Notes: generated by a model not told the origin, from the sequence alone. DNA of 64,000 nucleotides from Iphinoe sp. HA4291-MV1 (GCA_019359415.1 JAHHHH010000020.1:24893-88892), one strand, 5' to 3'; positions 26,283 to 36,443 are shown, counted from the stretch's first letter. Numbers and translations are program-made.

Positions 26283-28013
26283 ATGAATTTGGACGTTCCA
26301 TTAGGTTCAGTCATACAAGGCTCTCTCATTGGAGGATTAGAAGTTAGATTGCACCCCGATATTTCGGTAGAAGATATGCGGGTCGGTAAGTTTTTAGTTG
26401 TGCAAGGGGTGCGATCGCGTTTTTTCTGCATGCTCACAGACGTAGCGTTGGGAATTGCCAATCAAAGAATTATTGCTAATCCTCCTAGTTGGGAAGACAC
26501 TTTTTTACGAGAAATTTTAGCAGGAGGTGGGACATACGGTACCATTAATCTTGCGCCTATGTTGATGTTTACCCCCGAATCTCAAGAATCGTTTTCTGCA
26601 ACAAATGGCAAGAGTGCAAATCCCTTCGTTCCATCAGCGACAGGTTTGGCATCTTTTCAGCCCCAAACGAGTACAACAATGGAACTGCTTCCAGTGAAAA
26701 CGATTCCCAGCCACTTTAGCCAAGTCTATGAAGCTTCAGAAGAAGATTTTCGCCGAGTATTTGGTTGGGAAGATGACCCTCAAAGGAAAAATTTTTCCAT
26801 TGGAAAACCACTGGATATGGAAGTACCAGTTTGCCTCGATTTAAACCGTTTTGTGGAAAGAAGCAACGGCGTTTTTGGAAAATCAGGAACTGGTAAATCC
26901 TTTTTGACACGTTTACTTTTAGCTGGGACAATCCGCAAAAATGCTGCGGTGAATTTGATTTTTGATATGCACTCAGAGTATGGCTGGGAAGCTGTCTCTG
27001 AAGGCAAACAAATGAGTACCGTGAAAGGCTTAAAGCAGCTATTTCCCAGTTTAGTTGAAGTTTACACTCTTGACCCAGAATCTACTAAGCGTCGTGGTGT
27101 TCCTCATGCTCAAGAACTCTACTTAAGTTACGACCAAATTGAAGTAGAAGATATTAAATTATGCTCTCGTGATTTAGGACTCTCAGAAGCAAGTTTGGAT
27201 AATGCCAATATTTTATTTGCTGAATTTGGCAAGTCTTGGATTCTTCAATTGATAAACATGACAAATGAGGAAATCAAGAATTTCTGTGAGGAGAAGCGAG
27301 GACACCAAGGTTCGATTACAGCATTGCAGCGCAAACTTCTGCGATTGGAAAATTTAAAGTATATGCGTGCGGCTTGTCCGCACAATTATGTCAATCAAAT
27401 GTTACGCTCTTTGGAAGCTGGGAAGAATATTGTCGTGGAGTTTGGTTCCCAGTCAAATATGCTTTCTTATATGTTGGTGACTAATATGATTACCCGACGG
27501 ATTCACCAACATTATGTCAGCAAAGCAGAAAAGTTTTTACAAACAAAAAATCCCAACGATAGACCAACGCAACTGATGATTACGATTGAGGAAGCACACC
27601 GTTTCCTCGATCCAGCAACAGTACAAAGTACGATCTTCGGGACGATCGCTCGTGAGATGCGGAAATATTTCGTAACGCTTCTGGTGGTTGATCAACGTCC
27701 ATCGGGTATAGATAATGAAGTTATGTCCCAAATTGGTACTCGCATCACCGCCTTGCTGAATGATGAAAAAGACATTGACGCGATTTTTACAGGGGTGTCT
27801 GGTGGAGGCGCATTGCGCTCTGTGTTGGCAAAGTTAGATTCTAAGCAGCAAGCTTTGATTTTAGGTCACGCTGTTCCTATGCCAGTGGTCGTGCGTACTC
27901 GTCCTTACGATACCAAATTCTATGAAGAAATTGGCGAAACTGCTTGGGATGAAAAGCCAGATGAAGAAGTCTTTGCTGCAGCTGAACTAGCTAAAGCGGA
28001 TCTCGGCTTTTAG
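26283..28013 (+). CDS. HerA-like ATPase (DUF87)
   Basis: A 576-residue P-loop ATPase. An N-terminal HAS-barrel-like domain (GSVIQGSLIGGLEVRL, VGKFLVVQG) is followed by a RecA-type core with Walker A FGKSGTGKSFLTRLLL near residue 200, DMHSEYGWE, Walker B LMITIEEAHRFL, and an arginine-finger-side segment IAREMRKYFVTLLVVDQRPS. HerA proteins form hexameric DNA translocases in repair with NurA; no nurA is next to it, and this branch is common in cyanobacteria. ATG at 26283 has weak upstream purines. Confidence 0.85.
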   Translation: MNLDVPLGSVIQGSLIGGLEVRLHPDISVEDMRVGKFLVVQGVRSRFFCMLTDVALGIANQRIIANPPSWEDTFLREILAGGGTYGTINLAPMLMFTPESQESFSATNGKSANPFVPSATGLASFQPQTSTTMELLPVKTIPSHFSQVYEASEEDFRRVFGWEDDPQRKNFSIGKPLDMEVPVCLDLNRFVERSNGVFGKSGTGKSFLTRLLLAGTIRKNAAVNLIFDMHSEYGWEAVSEGKQMSTVKGLKQLFPSLVEVYTLDPESTKRRGVPHAQELYLSYDQIEVEDIKLCSRDLGLSEASLDNANILFAEFGKSWILQLINMTNEEIKNFCEEKRGHQGSITALQRKLLRLENLKYMRAACPHNYVNQMLRSLEAGKNIVVEFGSQSNMLSYMLVTNMITRRIHQHYVSKAEKFLQTKNPNDRPTQLMITIEEAHRFLDPATVQSTIFGTIAREMRKYFVTLLVVDQRPSGIDNEVMSQIGTRITALLNDEKDIDAIFTGVSGGGALRSVLAKLDSKQQALILGHAVPMPVVVRTRPYDTKFYEEIGETAWDEKPDEEVFAAAELAKADLGF

Positions 28014-28390
28014 ATATTTGAGATTTTGGATTTTGGATTTGGCGATTGGTAGTTAATATTTAAGCTACGTGAAGCAGTCCAGAGAGGTTTGCGAGAACCT
28101 TTAGATGCATGAGTTCAAGCTGGATAAGCTGATGTGCAGCTAGATTGTATAAGACGAAAACGTAAAATCATTGTAGTGCGGACCGGACAGCCCGCGTCCC
28201 ATATACAAATTAAATACGCAACAGCTTATCACAGACACTAAAAGAAAAATTCGCATACAGGCTGGTGACCAATGTGGTTACTGTTGTAGTTTACAAAAGA
28301 TAGAATAATAACTATCTGGATATTTTCATCTATAACGAGAAAGATGTTATTATTGTAAATAGTTCCTTCCTGCAGATTCGAGGGGGTATA
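28014..28390. other. Intergenic region with (ATTTTGG)n repeats
   Basis: Direct repeats of GATTTTGGATTTTGGATTTGG lie at about 28022-28042, right after the HerA-like gene. The rest shows no gene I can support. Confidence 0.5.
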
Positions 28391-28639
28391 GTGTTGCCAG
28401 AGCAGGAAGGTTTTGGACAAAGGCTGCTCAAGCAAGTGGACAACTTCTTAGCAACTTGTCCTGCGGCGCTGTCAGCGAATGAAATCCAATTGTGGCGTAC
28501 CTGGTTCAAGAAAATGTTAAAGCGTATCTCCCAAGGAGACATTGAAGCTGACTTCCGTCGTGTGTGGCTGTTGTATGACCTGCTTGAAGACTACTTTGCC
28601 TTACGCACAGAAGTGGATTTCGGTTCAAAGAAAAGTTGA
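28391..28639 (+). CDS. Small conserved-looking hypothetical protein, possibly truncated by an in-frame stop
   Basis: 82 residues, GTG start with a GAGGGGG site four bases upstream. The sequence is charged and helical (LLKQVDNFLATCPAALSANE, IQLWRTWFKKMLKRISQGD, VWLLYDLLEDYFALRTEVDF) with no membrane segment. I do not recognise it. After the TGA at 28637 the same frame stays open for 55 more codons (to 28807) with protein-like composition (WLKTHDPDTYVVLEIALKPA), so the gene may be a longer one cut by a nonsense change, or the tail may be a chance. Confidence 0.6.
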   Translation: MLPEQEGFGQRLLKQVDNFLATCPAALSANEIQLWRTWFKKMLKRISQGDIEADFRRVWLLYDLLEDYFALRTEVDFGSKKS

Positions 28640-28807
28640 AACTGGCTTAAAACTCATGACCCAGACACCTACGTAGTACTTGAGATTGCTCTCAAACCAG
28701 CAGTGTCTTTTTCGGCTATTGAGTCCTTGGTGGAAAAAGTGATAGCTTGTGAACCCAAGTTAACGGAAAAACATATCAACTACCAATTCCCAATCTCCCA
28801 TTTCTGA

Positions 28808-29301
28808 TTTCTAGATTTCGTGACATCCCTCCATGATGAGAACCATTTCAGTTCGGTTATCCGGCTATGGGCAGAGGACTGATTATGGACTATTAGCGTC
28901 ACTATAGATGTAGTAAGTTTTGATAAAAATCAGATTTTTCGTACAAAAAGGTAAATTTGCATTACAATAGGAAGATTTAACTAAACTACTTTACTCTCAA
29001 CATGATTTGTCTTATTATAGATTAAGTAGAACTCATACTGACTTCGTATTATTCAGATCGTCACCAGCGATTGAAGGATTAAAAGAATTCTTGAAAACAA
29101 GCCAGCGTGCTGGTAAACGGTTTCAAAATTTAGGGAAAGAAGGGGAACCTATCTAAAAGAGTGATCGTCTTGACAGGTTCTGTGGAAATCAATTTTCTTT
29201 CTTGATGGTTCCCCTGGTTGCGTAATACGTGTACTAACTTTCCCAATCCGCCTAGTTATTGAGTATTTATTTTTGTTTACGGAGTAGAGGAAAACGCACC
29301 A
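28808..29301. other. Leader region of the sigma factor gene
   Basis: About 490 bases without a supported gene. They presumably hold the promoter and long leader of the downstream sigma factor gene. I see no clear riboswitch or tRNA. Confidence 0.4.
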
Positions 29302-30285
29302 ATGCCTACTGTTAACACCCAAACTGAAAACCTTAACGCCAAATTCACGGCTGATATGGTGCGAACCTATCTGCGCGAGATTGGTCGTGTACCACTGCTA
29401 ACCCGTGAGCAAGAGATTGTATATGGGAAGCAAGTACAACAAATGATGACACTCGTGGACGCTAAGGAGGCTTTGGCGAAGAAATTGCGCCGCGAACCTA
29501 GCTTACAAGAGTGGGCTACTCATGTTCGTAAATCTGAAACTGATGTCAAAGAGATAGTACATCAAGGCAAGCGAGCAAAGCAGAAGATGATTGAAGCGAA
29601 TTTGCGCTTGGTTGTCGCCATTGCCAAAAAGTATCAGAAGCGGAACATGGAATTTCTGGATCTTATCCAGGAAGGAACACTAGGATTAGAGCGAGGAGTG
29701 GAGAAATTTGACCCAACGCGGGGTTATAAGTTCTCAACTTACGCTTACTGGTGGATTCGCCAAGCAATTACTCGTGCGATCGCTCAGCAAGGTCGTACCA
29801 TTCGCCTACCTATCCACATTACCGAGAAGCTGAACAAAATCAAGAAAGTGCAGCGGGAACTTGCTCAGAAATTGGGAAGATCACCAACTCCTGCTGAAAT
29901 TGGCAAAGAGCTAGAATTAGAACCTGCTCAGATCCGTGAGTATCTGAACATGGCGCGTCAACCAGTCTCTTTGGATGTCAAAGTTGGCGATAACCAAGAT
30001 ACCGAACTGCAAGAAATGCTCGAAGATGAAGGACCATCACCAGAGTATTACATGACGCAGGAATTTTTGCGCCAAGACTTGAACAATATGCTGGCAGAAC
30101 TCACCCCGCAACAGCGAGAAGTTTTAGCCCTACGCTTTGGTTTAATGGATGGCAACGAAATGTCTTTGGCAAAAGTTGGCGAACGGTTGAACCTCAGCCG
30201 CGAACGCGTCCGCCAGTTAGAGCATCAAGCCCTTGCTCATCTGCGTCGCCGTCGTGCCAACGTTAAAGAGTATGTTGCTAGTTAA
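29302..30285 (+). CDS. Group 2 RNA polymerase sigma factor (RpoD-like)
   Basis: A 327-residue sigma-70 protein of the cyanobacterial SigB/SigC/SigD/SigE group. Region 1.2 is [20 protein letters not shown]; region 2 holds [39 protein letters not shown] and [14 protein letters not shown]; region 3 has [17 protein letters not shown]; region 4 ends with the helix-turn-helix [19 protein letters not shown]. Group 2 factors are non-essential and steer stress, light or nitrogen responses. The exact letter cannot be assigned safely. The start follows GGAGTAGAGGAAA. A strong terminator is 40 bases downstream. Confidence 0.95.
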   Translation: MPTVNTQTENLNAKFTADMVRTYLREIGRVPLLTREQEIVYGKQVQQMMTLVDAKEALAKKLRREPSLQEWATHVRKSETDVKEIVHQGKRAKQKMIEANLRLVVAIAKKYQKRNMEFLDLIQEGTLGLERGVEKFDPTRGYKFSTYAYWWIRQAITRAIAQQGRTIRLPIHITEKLNKIKKVQRELAQKLGRSPTPAEIGKELELEPAQIREYLNMARQPVSLDVKVGDNQDTELQEMLEDEGPSPEYYMTQEFLRQDLNNMLAELTPQQREVLALRFGLMDGNEMSLAKVGERLNLSRERVRQLEHQALAHLRRRRANVKEYVAS

Positions 30286-30324
30286 CTAGAGTAGCATTGC
30301 TACGTCTTTATCAAGATGATGACG

Positions 30325-30354
30325 CGCCCCCTGAATTCAGGGGGCGATTTTTTT
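30325..30354 (+). terminator. Rho-independent terminator of the sigma factor gene
   Basis: A perfect 22-base palindrome (CGCCCCCTGAA and its complement) is followed by ATTTTTTT. Confidence 0.93.
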
Positions 30355-30822
30355 GTCATAACTGACTTCTCATCCTACACTTCTCCTGCTTTCCCCTACT
30401 CTCGTCATAATTTCTGCCAAAATCTTTGGATAATATCCGGAATTAAGAGAATTGCTTGTGTAGTTTTGCTTGTTCATACAGTTCATACATTAGAGAGATG
30501 ACTCTACCAATAAGGTGTCAATTGTTTTTGAAATTAAATAATGAAAAAGAAAAAATATCAAAATAAAACTTTTTATTTTTTAAAAGAATTATTTAATTGA
30601 GTGAATCTAATGGATGAAGCGCGAATAGCTTGAACAATGGTAAGTTAAGATTATGGCTCAGAATCAGTCACTCAAAATTAAATAAAAAATTTCTTTGTTG
30701 GCAGAGATTTTTTCTAGACAATATAAATCAAACCATTGACGGAGCCTTTACATATCAATACCTCGGTACGTTTGTAAGTAAGTTGCAAAAAATCAAGATA
30801 TTTTTTTGACAGGAGGAATCGG
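30355..30822. other. AT-rich intergenic region
   Basis: No supported gene. Very AT-rich around 30520-30600. Confidence 0.45.
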
Positions 30823-31572
30823 GTGCCAAACAACATCAAAAAGTTTCTTTCTCCAAGTTTATTAGGAATCCCTTTTGTTGGCATATTTTTGTTGCTTGGC
30901 TTTGTTGCTAATCGCCCTAAACCAGTACTGAGTAATCAGGTTGCATACGTTGACTCATCCACTGAGTCGGCTAAAGATTCTCAGTTACCAATTTACACTT
31001 GGTTACAGAGAAATTCTTCCCCAACTTCAGAATTCGCTGGGGAGAAAGAAGCTCGACTGCGTAGAGCACTAGCAAAATCAGTTACTGTTCCAAATCATGT
31101 CACTCGCTCAAATGATTCGGAAGCAGTCTCTACAACCACAGCAACAATTGCAGAACCCCAAACATCTGGCAAAATTCCCAGAGTTACGTCTACAGAAGCT
31201 AAGTTTCCCAAACAAGATGGCGTTTACCTTTATAGTCAGTCACCCAGGTCAGGTCAACTGGGACAAGGGTATATCATATTTGAAAAGCAGCAGGGCAAGG
31301 TGATGGGCGCGTTGTATATGCCAAGCTCTGAGTTTAGTTGTTTTAATGGCACACTCTACTCCTCTGGAGAGTTGGCAATGACAGTGACTGGTTACCCAGG
31401 TGATAAAAGCCCAACTCAGGTGGCAACAAACAATACATTACCTCGGGTTATGGATGATGAGTCCAGCACTTATGCCCACTCTGTAACGCTGCAAGATTAT
31501 TATCAGCTAAATAACATCAGTACTGACGATCGCCGCGTTTTGCAAATGTGTCAGGCAAACGTTCAAGAGTGA
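30823..31572 (+). CDS. Single-pass membrane or secreted hypothetical protein
   Basis: 249 residues with an N-terminal hydrophobic segment (LGIPFVGIFLLLGFVA) that could be an uncleaved anchor or signal. A low-complexity Ser/Thr linker follows, then a compact domain from about 130: FPKQDGVYLYSQSPRSGQLG, GYIIFEKQQGKVMGALYMPS, FSCFNGTLYSSGELAMTV. Two cysteines (one late, LQMCQAN) could pair. GTG start fixed by an AGGAGGA site. I know similar cyanobacterial proteins without assigned function. Confidence 0.8.
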   Translation: MPNNIKKFLSPSLLGIPFVGIFLLLGFVANRPKPVLSNQVAYVDSSTESAKDSQLPIYTWLQRNSSPTSEFAGEKEARLRRALAKSVTVPNHVTRSNDSEAVSTTTATIAEPQTSGKIPRVTSTEAKFPKQDGVYLYSQSPRSGQLGQGYIIFEKQQGKVMGALYMPSSEFSCFNGTLYSSGELAMTVTGYPGDKSPTQVATNNTLPRVMDDESSTYAHSVTLQDYYQLNNISTDDRRVLQMCQANVQE

Positions 31573-31587
31573 GGAATTCATCAATTT

Positions 31588-32289
31588 TTAATACTCAATT
31601 CCTGGTTGTGCCTTAATACCTTGGTCCCGGAAGGGATGCTTAACTAGGGTCATTTCTGTTACTAGGTCAGCTCGTTCAATCAATGCCGTGGGTGCACCTC
31701 TACCAGTCAGAATAACGTGATTGTCAGGTTGCTTTTGAGCTAACCCAGCTAAAACTTGCTCAACTTGTAAGTAACCAAGTTTCAGAGCAATATTAATTTC
31801 ATCCAACAGCACTAGCTTGAAGTCTGGGTTACGGATGTATTCTAATGCTTTTTGCCAAGCGGCGACAGCTTTTGCAATATCGCGATCGCGGTCTTGAGTT
31901 TCCCAAGTGAAGCCTTCGCCCATAGCATGAAATTCTAGTAAATCATCTTGCCAAAGACTGAAAACTTTTTTTTCGGCAGGTTCCCAGGCACCTTTAATAA
32001 ATTGAATGATAGCAACCTTATACCCATGACCAAGCGCACGTAATACCATCCCTAGTGCCGCTGTGGTCTTCCCCTTACCATTACCAGTATTAACAATAAT
32101 TAACCCTTTTTCGTTAGACGCATTCTTCATTCGCACCTCCTGGACTTCCTTGCGGCGCTGCATCTTTTTGCGGTGCTGTTCTGACGTAAGGGAGGAATTT
32201 TCCTCAGGAGCTACATTACTAGTAGTTGTCCAAGTTTCATCGGTTTGCATGACGCTGGCATTCAGTTTAGTGTCATTACTACAAGGCAT
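31588..32289 (-). CDS. cobO: Cob(I)yrinic acid a,c-diamide adenosyltransferase
   Basis: A 233-residue CobO/BtuR enzyme that adds the adenosyl group from ATP to the cobalt of corrinoids in coenzyme B12 synthesis. Features: P-loop NTGNGKGKTTAALGM, HGYKVAIIQFIKGAWEP, LVLLDEINIALKLGYL (Walker B) and HVILTGRGAP. The first about 55 residues are a polar leader. ATG at 32289 is chosen; the longer reading from 32373 adds a hydrophobic stretch typical of random AT-rich sequence. Gene end is 15 bases from the convergent hypothetical gene. Confidence 0.93.
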   Translation of the reverse strand: MPCSNDTKLNASVMQTDETWTTTSNVAPEENSSLTSEQHRKKMQRRKEVQEVRMKNASNEKGLIIVNTGNGKGKTTAALGMVLRALGHGYKVAIIQFIKGAWEPAEKKVFSLWQDDLLEFHAMGEGFTWETQDRDRDIAKAVAAWQKALEYIRNPDFKLVLLDEINIALKLGYLQVEQVLAGLAQKQPDNHVILTGRGAPTALIERADLVTEMTLVKHPFRDQGIKAQPGIEY

Positions 32290-32481
32290 TACCAAAAGTT
32301 CTTGATTAGGGCATTTATTATATAACAAAAAGTATAAAGAATTGAGAAAAATGACCAGAAAAAAATCTGTCACATAGCTAAGTCAAGAGTATCAAATCAA
32401 GAGTATAAAGAAAAATATAAAAATTTTTGAAAAACGACTAGGGTGCCGAAAAGCACGAATCGAATAAAATATCAAGTTTTA

Positions 32482-33342
32482 ATGAAGTTAAGTGTGATCG
32501 TACCCTGTTTCAATGCAGCGAACACCATTGCTTATCAATTGGAAGCGTTAGCTAATCAGCAATGTTCTGAACCGTGGGAGATTGTTGTTGCCGATAACGG
32601 CTCGATTGATGATACGGCGGCAATTATAAAGCAATATCAGCACCGCATACCTCATCTTCGTTTTGTCGAAGCATATGCTTGCAGAGGTTCTGCCCACGCC
32701 CGCAACGTTGCTGCAAGTGTTGCCAAGAGTGAGGCACTTGCATTCTGTGATGCTGACGATGAAGTTGCCCCAGGATGGGTCGCAGCTATGGTTGAAGCGC
32801 TCTCCAAACACGACTTAGTTGCAGGTTGCAACGAGTACTGGAAACTGAATCAACCGTGGGTCATTCAATGCTGTGGATATAGAGAAGGAAATGGAGTTAA
32901 CAAACATCCCTATTTCCCATATGCAGGCTGTAGTAATCTTGGTGTCAAGCGTTCAGTCCATAAAATGGTCGGTGGTTTCGATGAAACGATGCACTCTCTT
33001 CAAGACGTTGACTACTGCTGGAGAATACAAGAGGCAGGGAAAACACTTGGGCAAGCAAAAGATGCACTCGTTCATTTCCGGTTTCGCAATACCATTGGAG
33101 ATATGTACCGTCGATGTTGGAAATTAGCTAGTTACGATATTTTGCTACATAAAAAGCACCAACAAGTAGGTATGCCTAAGTTGATCAAATACCAGGGGTT
33201 TGTCAAAGACGCTGTCATTCTTCCTTTGAAATTTATCTTGAAAGTTCGTAATAGAGAAAGTTTGGTAAGGTGGTTATTAGATTTTGCCTGGTTTGCCGGA
33301 CACTTGGATGGTTGTATAAAGCATAAGTATTTTCCTTTATAA
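32482..33342 (+). CDS. Glycosyltransferase family 2
   Basis: A 286-residue GT-A fold glycosyltransferase: LSVIVPCFNAANTIAYQLEA, IVVADNGSIDDTAAI, then the metal-binding DxD equivalent AFCDADDEVAPGW, and the acceptor-side segment GGFDETMHSLQDVDYCWRIQ (the ED-type catalytic motif). It would move a sugar from a nucleotide sugar to a glycan, probably at the inner face of the membrane; no transmembrane helix is clear. ATG at 32482 begins the fold directly; a GTG at 32443 is the alternative. Its neighbours do not form a pathway. Confidence 0.9.
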   Translation: MKLSVIVPCFNAANTIAYQLEALANQQCSEPWEIVVADNGSIDDTAAIIKQYQHRIPHLRFVEAYACRGSAHARNVAASVAKSEALAFCDADDEVAPGWVAAMVEALSKHDLVAGCNEYWKLNQPWVIQCCGYREGNGVNKHPYFPYAGCSNLGVKRSVHKMVGGFDETMHSLQDVDYCWRIQEAGKTLGQAKDALVHFRFRNTIGDMYRRCWKLASYDILLHKKHQQVGMPKLIKYQGFVKDAVILPLKFILKVRNRESLVRWLLDFAWFAGHLDGCIKHKYFPL

Positions 33343-33348
33343 TTAGCA

Positions 33349-33500
33349 GGATTTGGGGTTTCTGCACTGGCACCGCTGAACCGTAATGGATTTATTGATT
33401 GGATGATTAGTACTGGTGCTAATATTTACCACAATATTCACTATGGGCTAGTTTTGAACTCTTCGCTGGCAATCCATTTTTGGATGATGTGAAGCTTGAC
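33349..33500 (+). pseudogene. Deoxyhypusine synthase-like gene fragment
   Basis: Frame-shifted remains: first [20 protein letters not shown], then [13 protein letters not shown], then after a shift [14 protein letters not shown]. This order (FVDWIISTGANLYHDxHFxL, later GNPFxDDVKL) is the core of deoxyhypusine synthase-like proteins found in cyanobacteria. No start and no intact frame remain. Confidence 0.6.
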
Positions 33501-34067
33501 AAACGGTAATAAATAATAGACAAGCTGCGGACAGACTATTTAGCAGCTAAAACTCAACCAGTAGATGAAATACCTGTTGCTGTAGCTGAAAGCACATCTG
33601 GTTCAGGAAGTAGCAACGCATCCTGTAGGCAGACTAGTACAACGCGGCGGAAATAAAGCTACCATTCCAAAGCAGCAAAAAGCCCACATAATCAGCTTTT
33701 TGACTTTTGACTTTTGACTTTTGACGAACGCCAGCGGTACTAGTCAATACGGGAGCGGAGAATAGTAGGGGAAGATGGGGCTAAGGATCTCCACGTAAAC
33801 ACTCCGTGCACACTTCGTGTTTCAGTTTTGCCTAGCTTCATCTTTTAGGATTCTCTCATTTGTCGCAATCTTTTTCAAATTAGTATTAGTTTTACAAAGC
33901 TTTGATAAAAAAATTCCCATTGCCCGCTATTTTTATGAGGACAATGCTTAAATGGGAAAGAATTATTAATGGTTAATGGTCATTAGTAGCAGTCATATAG
34001 GATAGTGAGGAGTAAAGTATTAGGTTAAAGAATGTGGACGCCCTATGGTGGCTGACTAGAGGCTAGG
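33501..34067. repeat. Intergenic region with (TTTTGAC)n heptamers
   Basis: Four tandem TTTTGAC heptamers are at 33698-33725. No gene is supported elsewhere. A GTGCACACTTCGTG hairpin is near 33810. Confidence 0.55.
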
Positions 34068-34262
34068 ATGAGTTATGAACTAGAGGCAAAAGTATATATA
34101 CGCCTTGAGGGTGAATTCCCCCAAAGTGGTATGAACTATAAAGTGAAGTATGAAGTCATTCTTCCTTTATCTTTTCTTGGTCATCCTCACGAAAATCTAG
34201 CTATACTCATGTTGCGACCATTAAGCCATGATCGTAGCACAGGCAAAAGCCTGTCTAAATGA
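34068..34262 (+). CDS. Small hypothetical reading frame
   Basis: 64 codons, ATG with a GAGGCTAGG stretch upstream. Composition is plausible (YELEAKVYIRLEGEF) but I recognise no family, and nothing else supports it. Confidence 0.25.
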   Translation: MSYELEAKVYIRLEGEFPQSGMNYKVKYEVILPLSFLGHPHENLAILMLRPLSHDRSTGKSLSK

Positions 34263-34388
34263 TGGATATTGTATGCGTGATTATGGCTAATGTCAGATCA
34301 CATCGGGTAATTGACTTTGCTGTTGAGCAGAAATTCTCGCTCAGGATATTGAGATAGAGCAAGTAAGTGGACTAGGCGGACGAGGTAG

Positions 34389-34754
34389 ATGAATACACAC
34401 ACTTTTGATAATCATTATGTGACTTGCCCAATTTGCCAAAAAAATGCTAAGCCAAAGCTAGTAAATAAGTGCACTGGATTGTATATTTGTCCGTATTGTC
34501 AGGAAAGGCTAGTAGTCTGTCAAAGCGGTCATTACGTCCGCGATCCGTTTGCCTATAAACAGATAATGATATCGTCAATGCTCCGTCGTCAAAGCCGACC
34601 TTTAGCTAGAATTCTACGGGATTTTGTCATTCTCAAGCGTCCTGTAGTAGCTCTGGTTGTAGGAGGTGCTATTCTCTTGAGTGTCATTGGTATAACCCAG
34701 CAAACCTCAGATCAAGATTCTCCAAGGTTGCCAAAAACAGAGAAGCAACGTTAG
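34389..34754 (+). CDS. Zinc-ribbon protein with C-terminal membrane anchor
   Basis: 121 residues. Two CxxC knuckles (CPICQKN and CPYCQER, with a CTGLYI between) and a later C-x2-GH make a zinc-ribbon-like N-terminal half (VVCQSGHYVRDPF). A membrane helix follows near residue 88 (VVALVVGGAILLSVIGI), so the ribbon faces the cytoplasm. A GAGGTAG site lies before ATG. Function unknown; family not recognised. Confidence 0.72.
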   Translation: MNTHTFDNHYVTCPICQKNAKPKLVNKCTGLYICPYCQERLVVCQSGHYVRDPFAYKQIMISSMLRRQSRPLARILRDFVILKRPVVALVVGGAILLSVIGITQQTSDQDSPRLPKTEKQR

Positions 34755-34775
34755 AAATTCGGAATTGTTATTGGT

Positions 34776-34805
34776 TAGTGGTTAGTTGTTTACTGCTAAC
34801 CACTA
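34776..34805. terminator. Hairpin between convergent genes
   Basis: TAGTGGTTAG pairs with CTAACCACTA, 10-base arms, 10-base loop, between the zinc-ribbon gene and the GT39 gene. No long T run, so termination is only likely. Confidence 0.45.
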
Positions 34806-34829
34806 CTTTGTTCGATCTTCTTGGCAAAG

Positions 34830-36443
34830 CTATTTAGTATTTTTTGTAACTAAGAACCAATCTGAAGTACGGTTAACTAACTTCACCGACTCCAATTCAA
34901 GAGTTTTGAGTGCAGTTCCCTGAAGCAGGAGGTAAGGTTGTCTGTCAGATTGCCAATAATGCTTTAGTTGAGGAAAAGAAGCAGGAAGAATCGTGCGATC
35001 GCTATAAAAATTCAGTGACGGACGATGGTAAGGGAAAGATGTGTAAATTTTCGTGACTGTTGGGTTTGCCTGCTGGATCATCTGTGCAACTGGTTTGACT
35101 GGATAAGCTTCCCCTAGTTCCCAAACCCAGTAATTGGATTTCATCAACAATAGTAGCGAAACATAACTGCCCCAAAATAGAATCTTGAGGAATTGTCCAT
35201 CACCTCGCTCTGCCAAAATAGCGGCTATTGCCATTGTTACCGCTACTGCTGCAAAAATCAGTTGTAAGTCTGATTTTGGTGTGCTTCCCAAACTATAGTA
35301 AATGCTAAGCGCAGTTGCCACTAGAGATAAAACTGTCAAAGATACAACCAAATAGCGAGGATAAGATGACAATAAAGGCATATTTTCGATTTCCGCAAGC
35401 TTGGCACCACAAACCAAGGCTATACCTGGGTAAATTGGAAATACGTACCAAGGAAGTTTGGTTCCCATCAGGGAAATAGCGATGAGATAAACTAAACACC
35501 ACACCAGCACGAGTTTCGCCCAGCTCAAGTTGCGATTTTCCCAACTGAAGCGCAAACTAGACGGCAAAAAAATGAGCCAGGGCCATGTGTACTTGAGAAT
35601 TTCCAGTAAATAATACCACGGCGGTCCAGAATTACCCTCGACAGATTGCCAAACACGGCTGAGGGATTGATCCATCATGCCGATTTTGGTAAAGGTGTCA
35701 CCATAGTGTATCCACTGGGCACCATACCAAAAAGTCACAGGTAAAATGCCAAGTAGGATTCCTGTCCACATATATCGACTGGTAAGCAATCGCGGTGTGT
35801 CCCAGAAGAGAAAAACAAGCACGATCGCACCCAACAATAAAGCCAATATACCTTTTGTCAGGCAAATTAACCCAAAACCGATGCCAACACCAAGGCAGTA
35901 GCGTAAGTTGCGGCGCGATCGCAGCAAACACAGTATCATAACCATGAAAAAACAGACTGCTGCTCCATCCAACATTGCTAACCGCCCATGACGCACCACT
36001 GGTAGCATTGTGAGGTAAACTAAGGCGCTATAGATAGCTGTCCAACGTTGGTGAAATATTTCTCGCCCAATGTAATACAGTAAAGGCACTGAAATAGCTG
36101 TGAGCAGCGCTCCAGGTAAGCGTGATGTCCACTCATGGACTCCCCCCAAGGAGTAAGCCCAAGCAATCAGCAAGTGCATGAGCGGTGGCTTATTATAATA
36201 TGGTTCACCCCCAAGCGTTGGGTAAAGCCAATGCATAGAACCAGCTGGGGCACGCCATATTTCACGCGCAACTTGTGCCACAGTACCTTCATCCCAATCT
36301 CGTAGCGGCAATTCTCCCAAATTTATAGTGAAGAGTAAAACTGCTGCCAAAAGCAGCACCAGAACCCATACCCAATCAATCCATTTCTCTACCGTGCTAT
36401 ACTGCCTTTCCAGACGACCCCTAATAAAGCTTCCTTCTTGCAT
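34830..36443 (-). CDS. GT39-family (PMT/ArnT-like) membrane glycosyltransferase
   Basis: A 537-residue protein with about 11 membrane helices. The first outer loop has the GT-C mark: LPLRDWDEGTVAQVAREI, with Asp/Glu as in ArnT and PMT, and GGEPYYNKPPLMHLLIAWAY follows. The late segment is soluble. These enzymes use lipid-linked sugars to modify lipids or proteins on the outer side. ATG at 36443 is taken, giving a 20-residue polar start before the first helix. Single gene, facing the zinc-ribbon gene. Confidence 0.9.
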   Translation of the reverse strand: MQEGSFIRGRLERQYSTVEKWIDWVWVLVLLLAAVLLFTINLGELPLRDWDEGTVAQVAREIWRAPAGSMHWLYPTLGGEPYYNKPPLMHLLIAWAYSLGGVHEWTSRLPGALLTAISVPLLYYIGREIFHQRWTAIYSALVYLTMLPVVRHGRLAMLDGAAVCFFMVMILCLLRSRRNLRYCLGVGIGFGLICLTKGILALLLGAIVLVFLFWDTPRLLTSRYMWTGILLGILPVTFWYGAQWIHYGDTFTKIGMMDQSLSRVWQSVEGNSGPPWYYLLEILKYTWPWLIFLPSSLRFSWENRNLSWAKLVLVWCLVYLIAISLMGTKLPWYVFPIYPGIALVCGAKLAEIENMPLLSSYPRYLVVSLTVLSLVATALSIYYSLGSTPKSDLQLIFAAVAVTMAIAAILAERGDGQFLKILFWGSYVSLLLLMKSNYWVWELGEAYPVKPVAQMIQQANPTVTKIYTSFPYHRPSLNFYSDRTILPASFPQLKHYWQSDRQPYLLLQGTALKTLELESVKLVNRTSDWFLVTKNTK

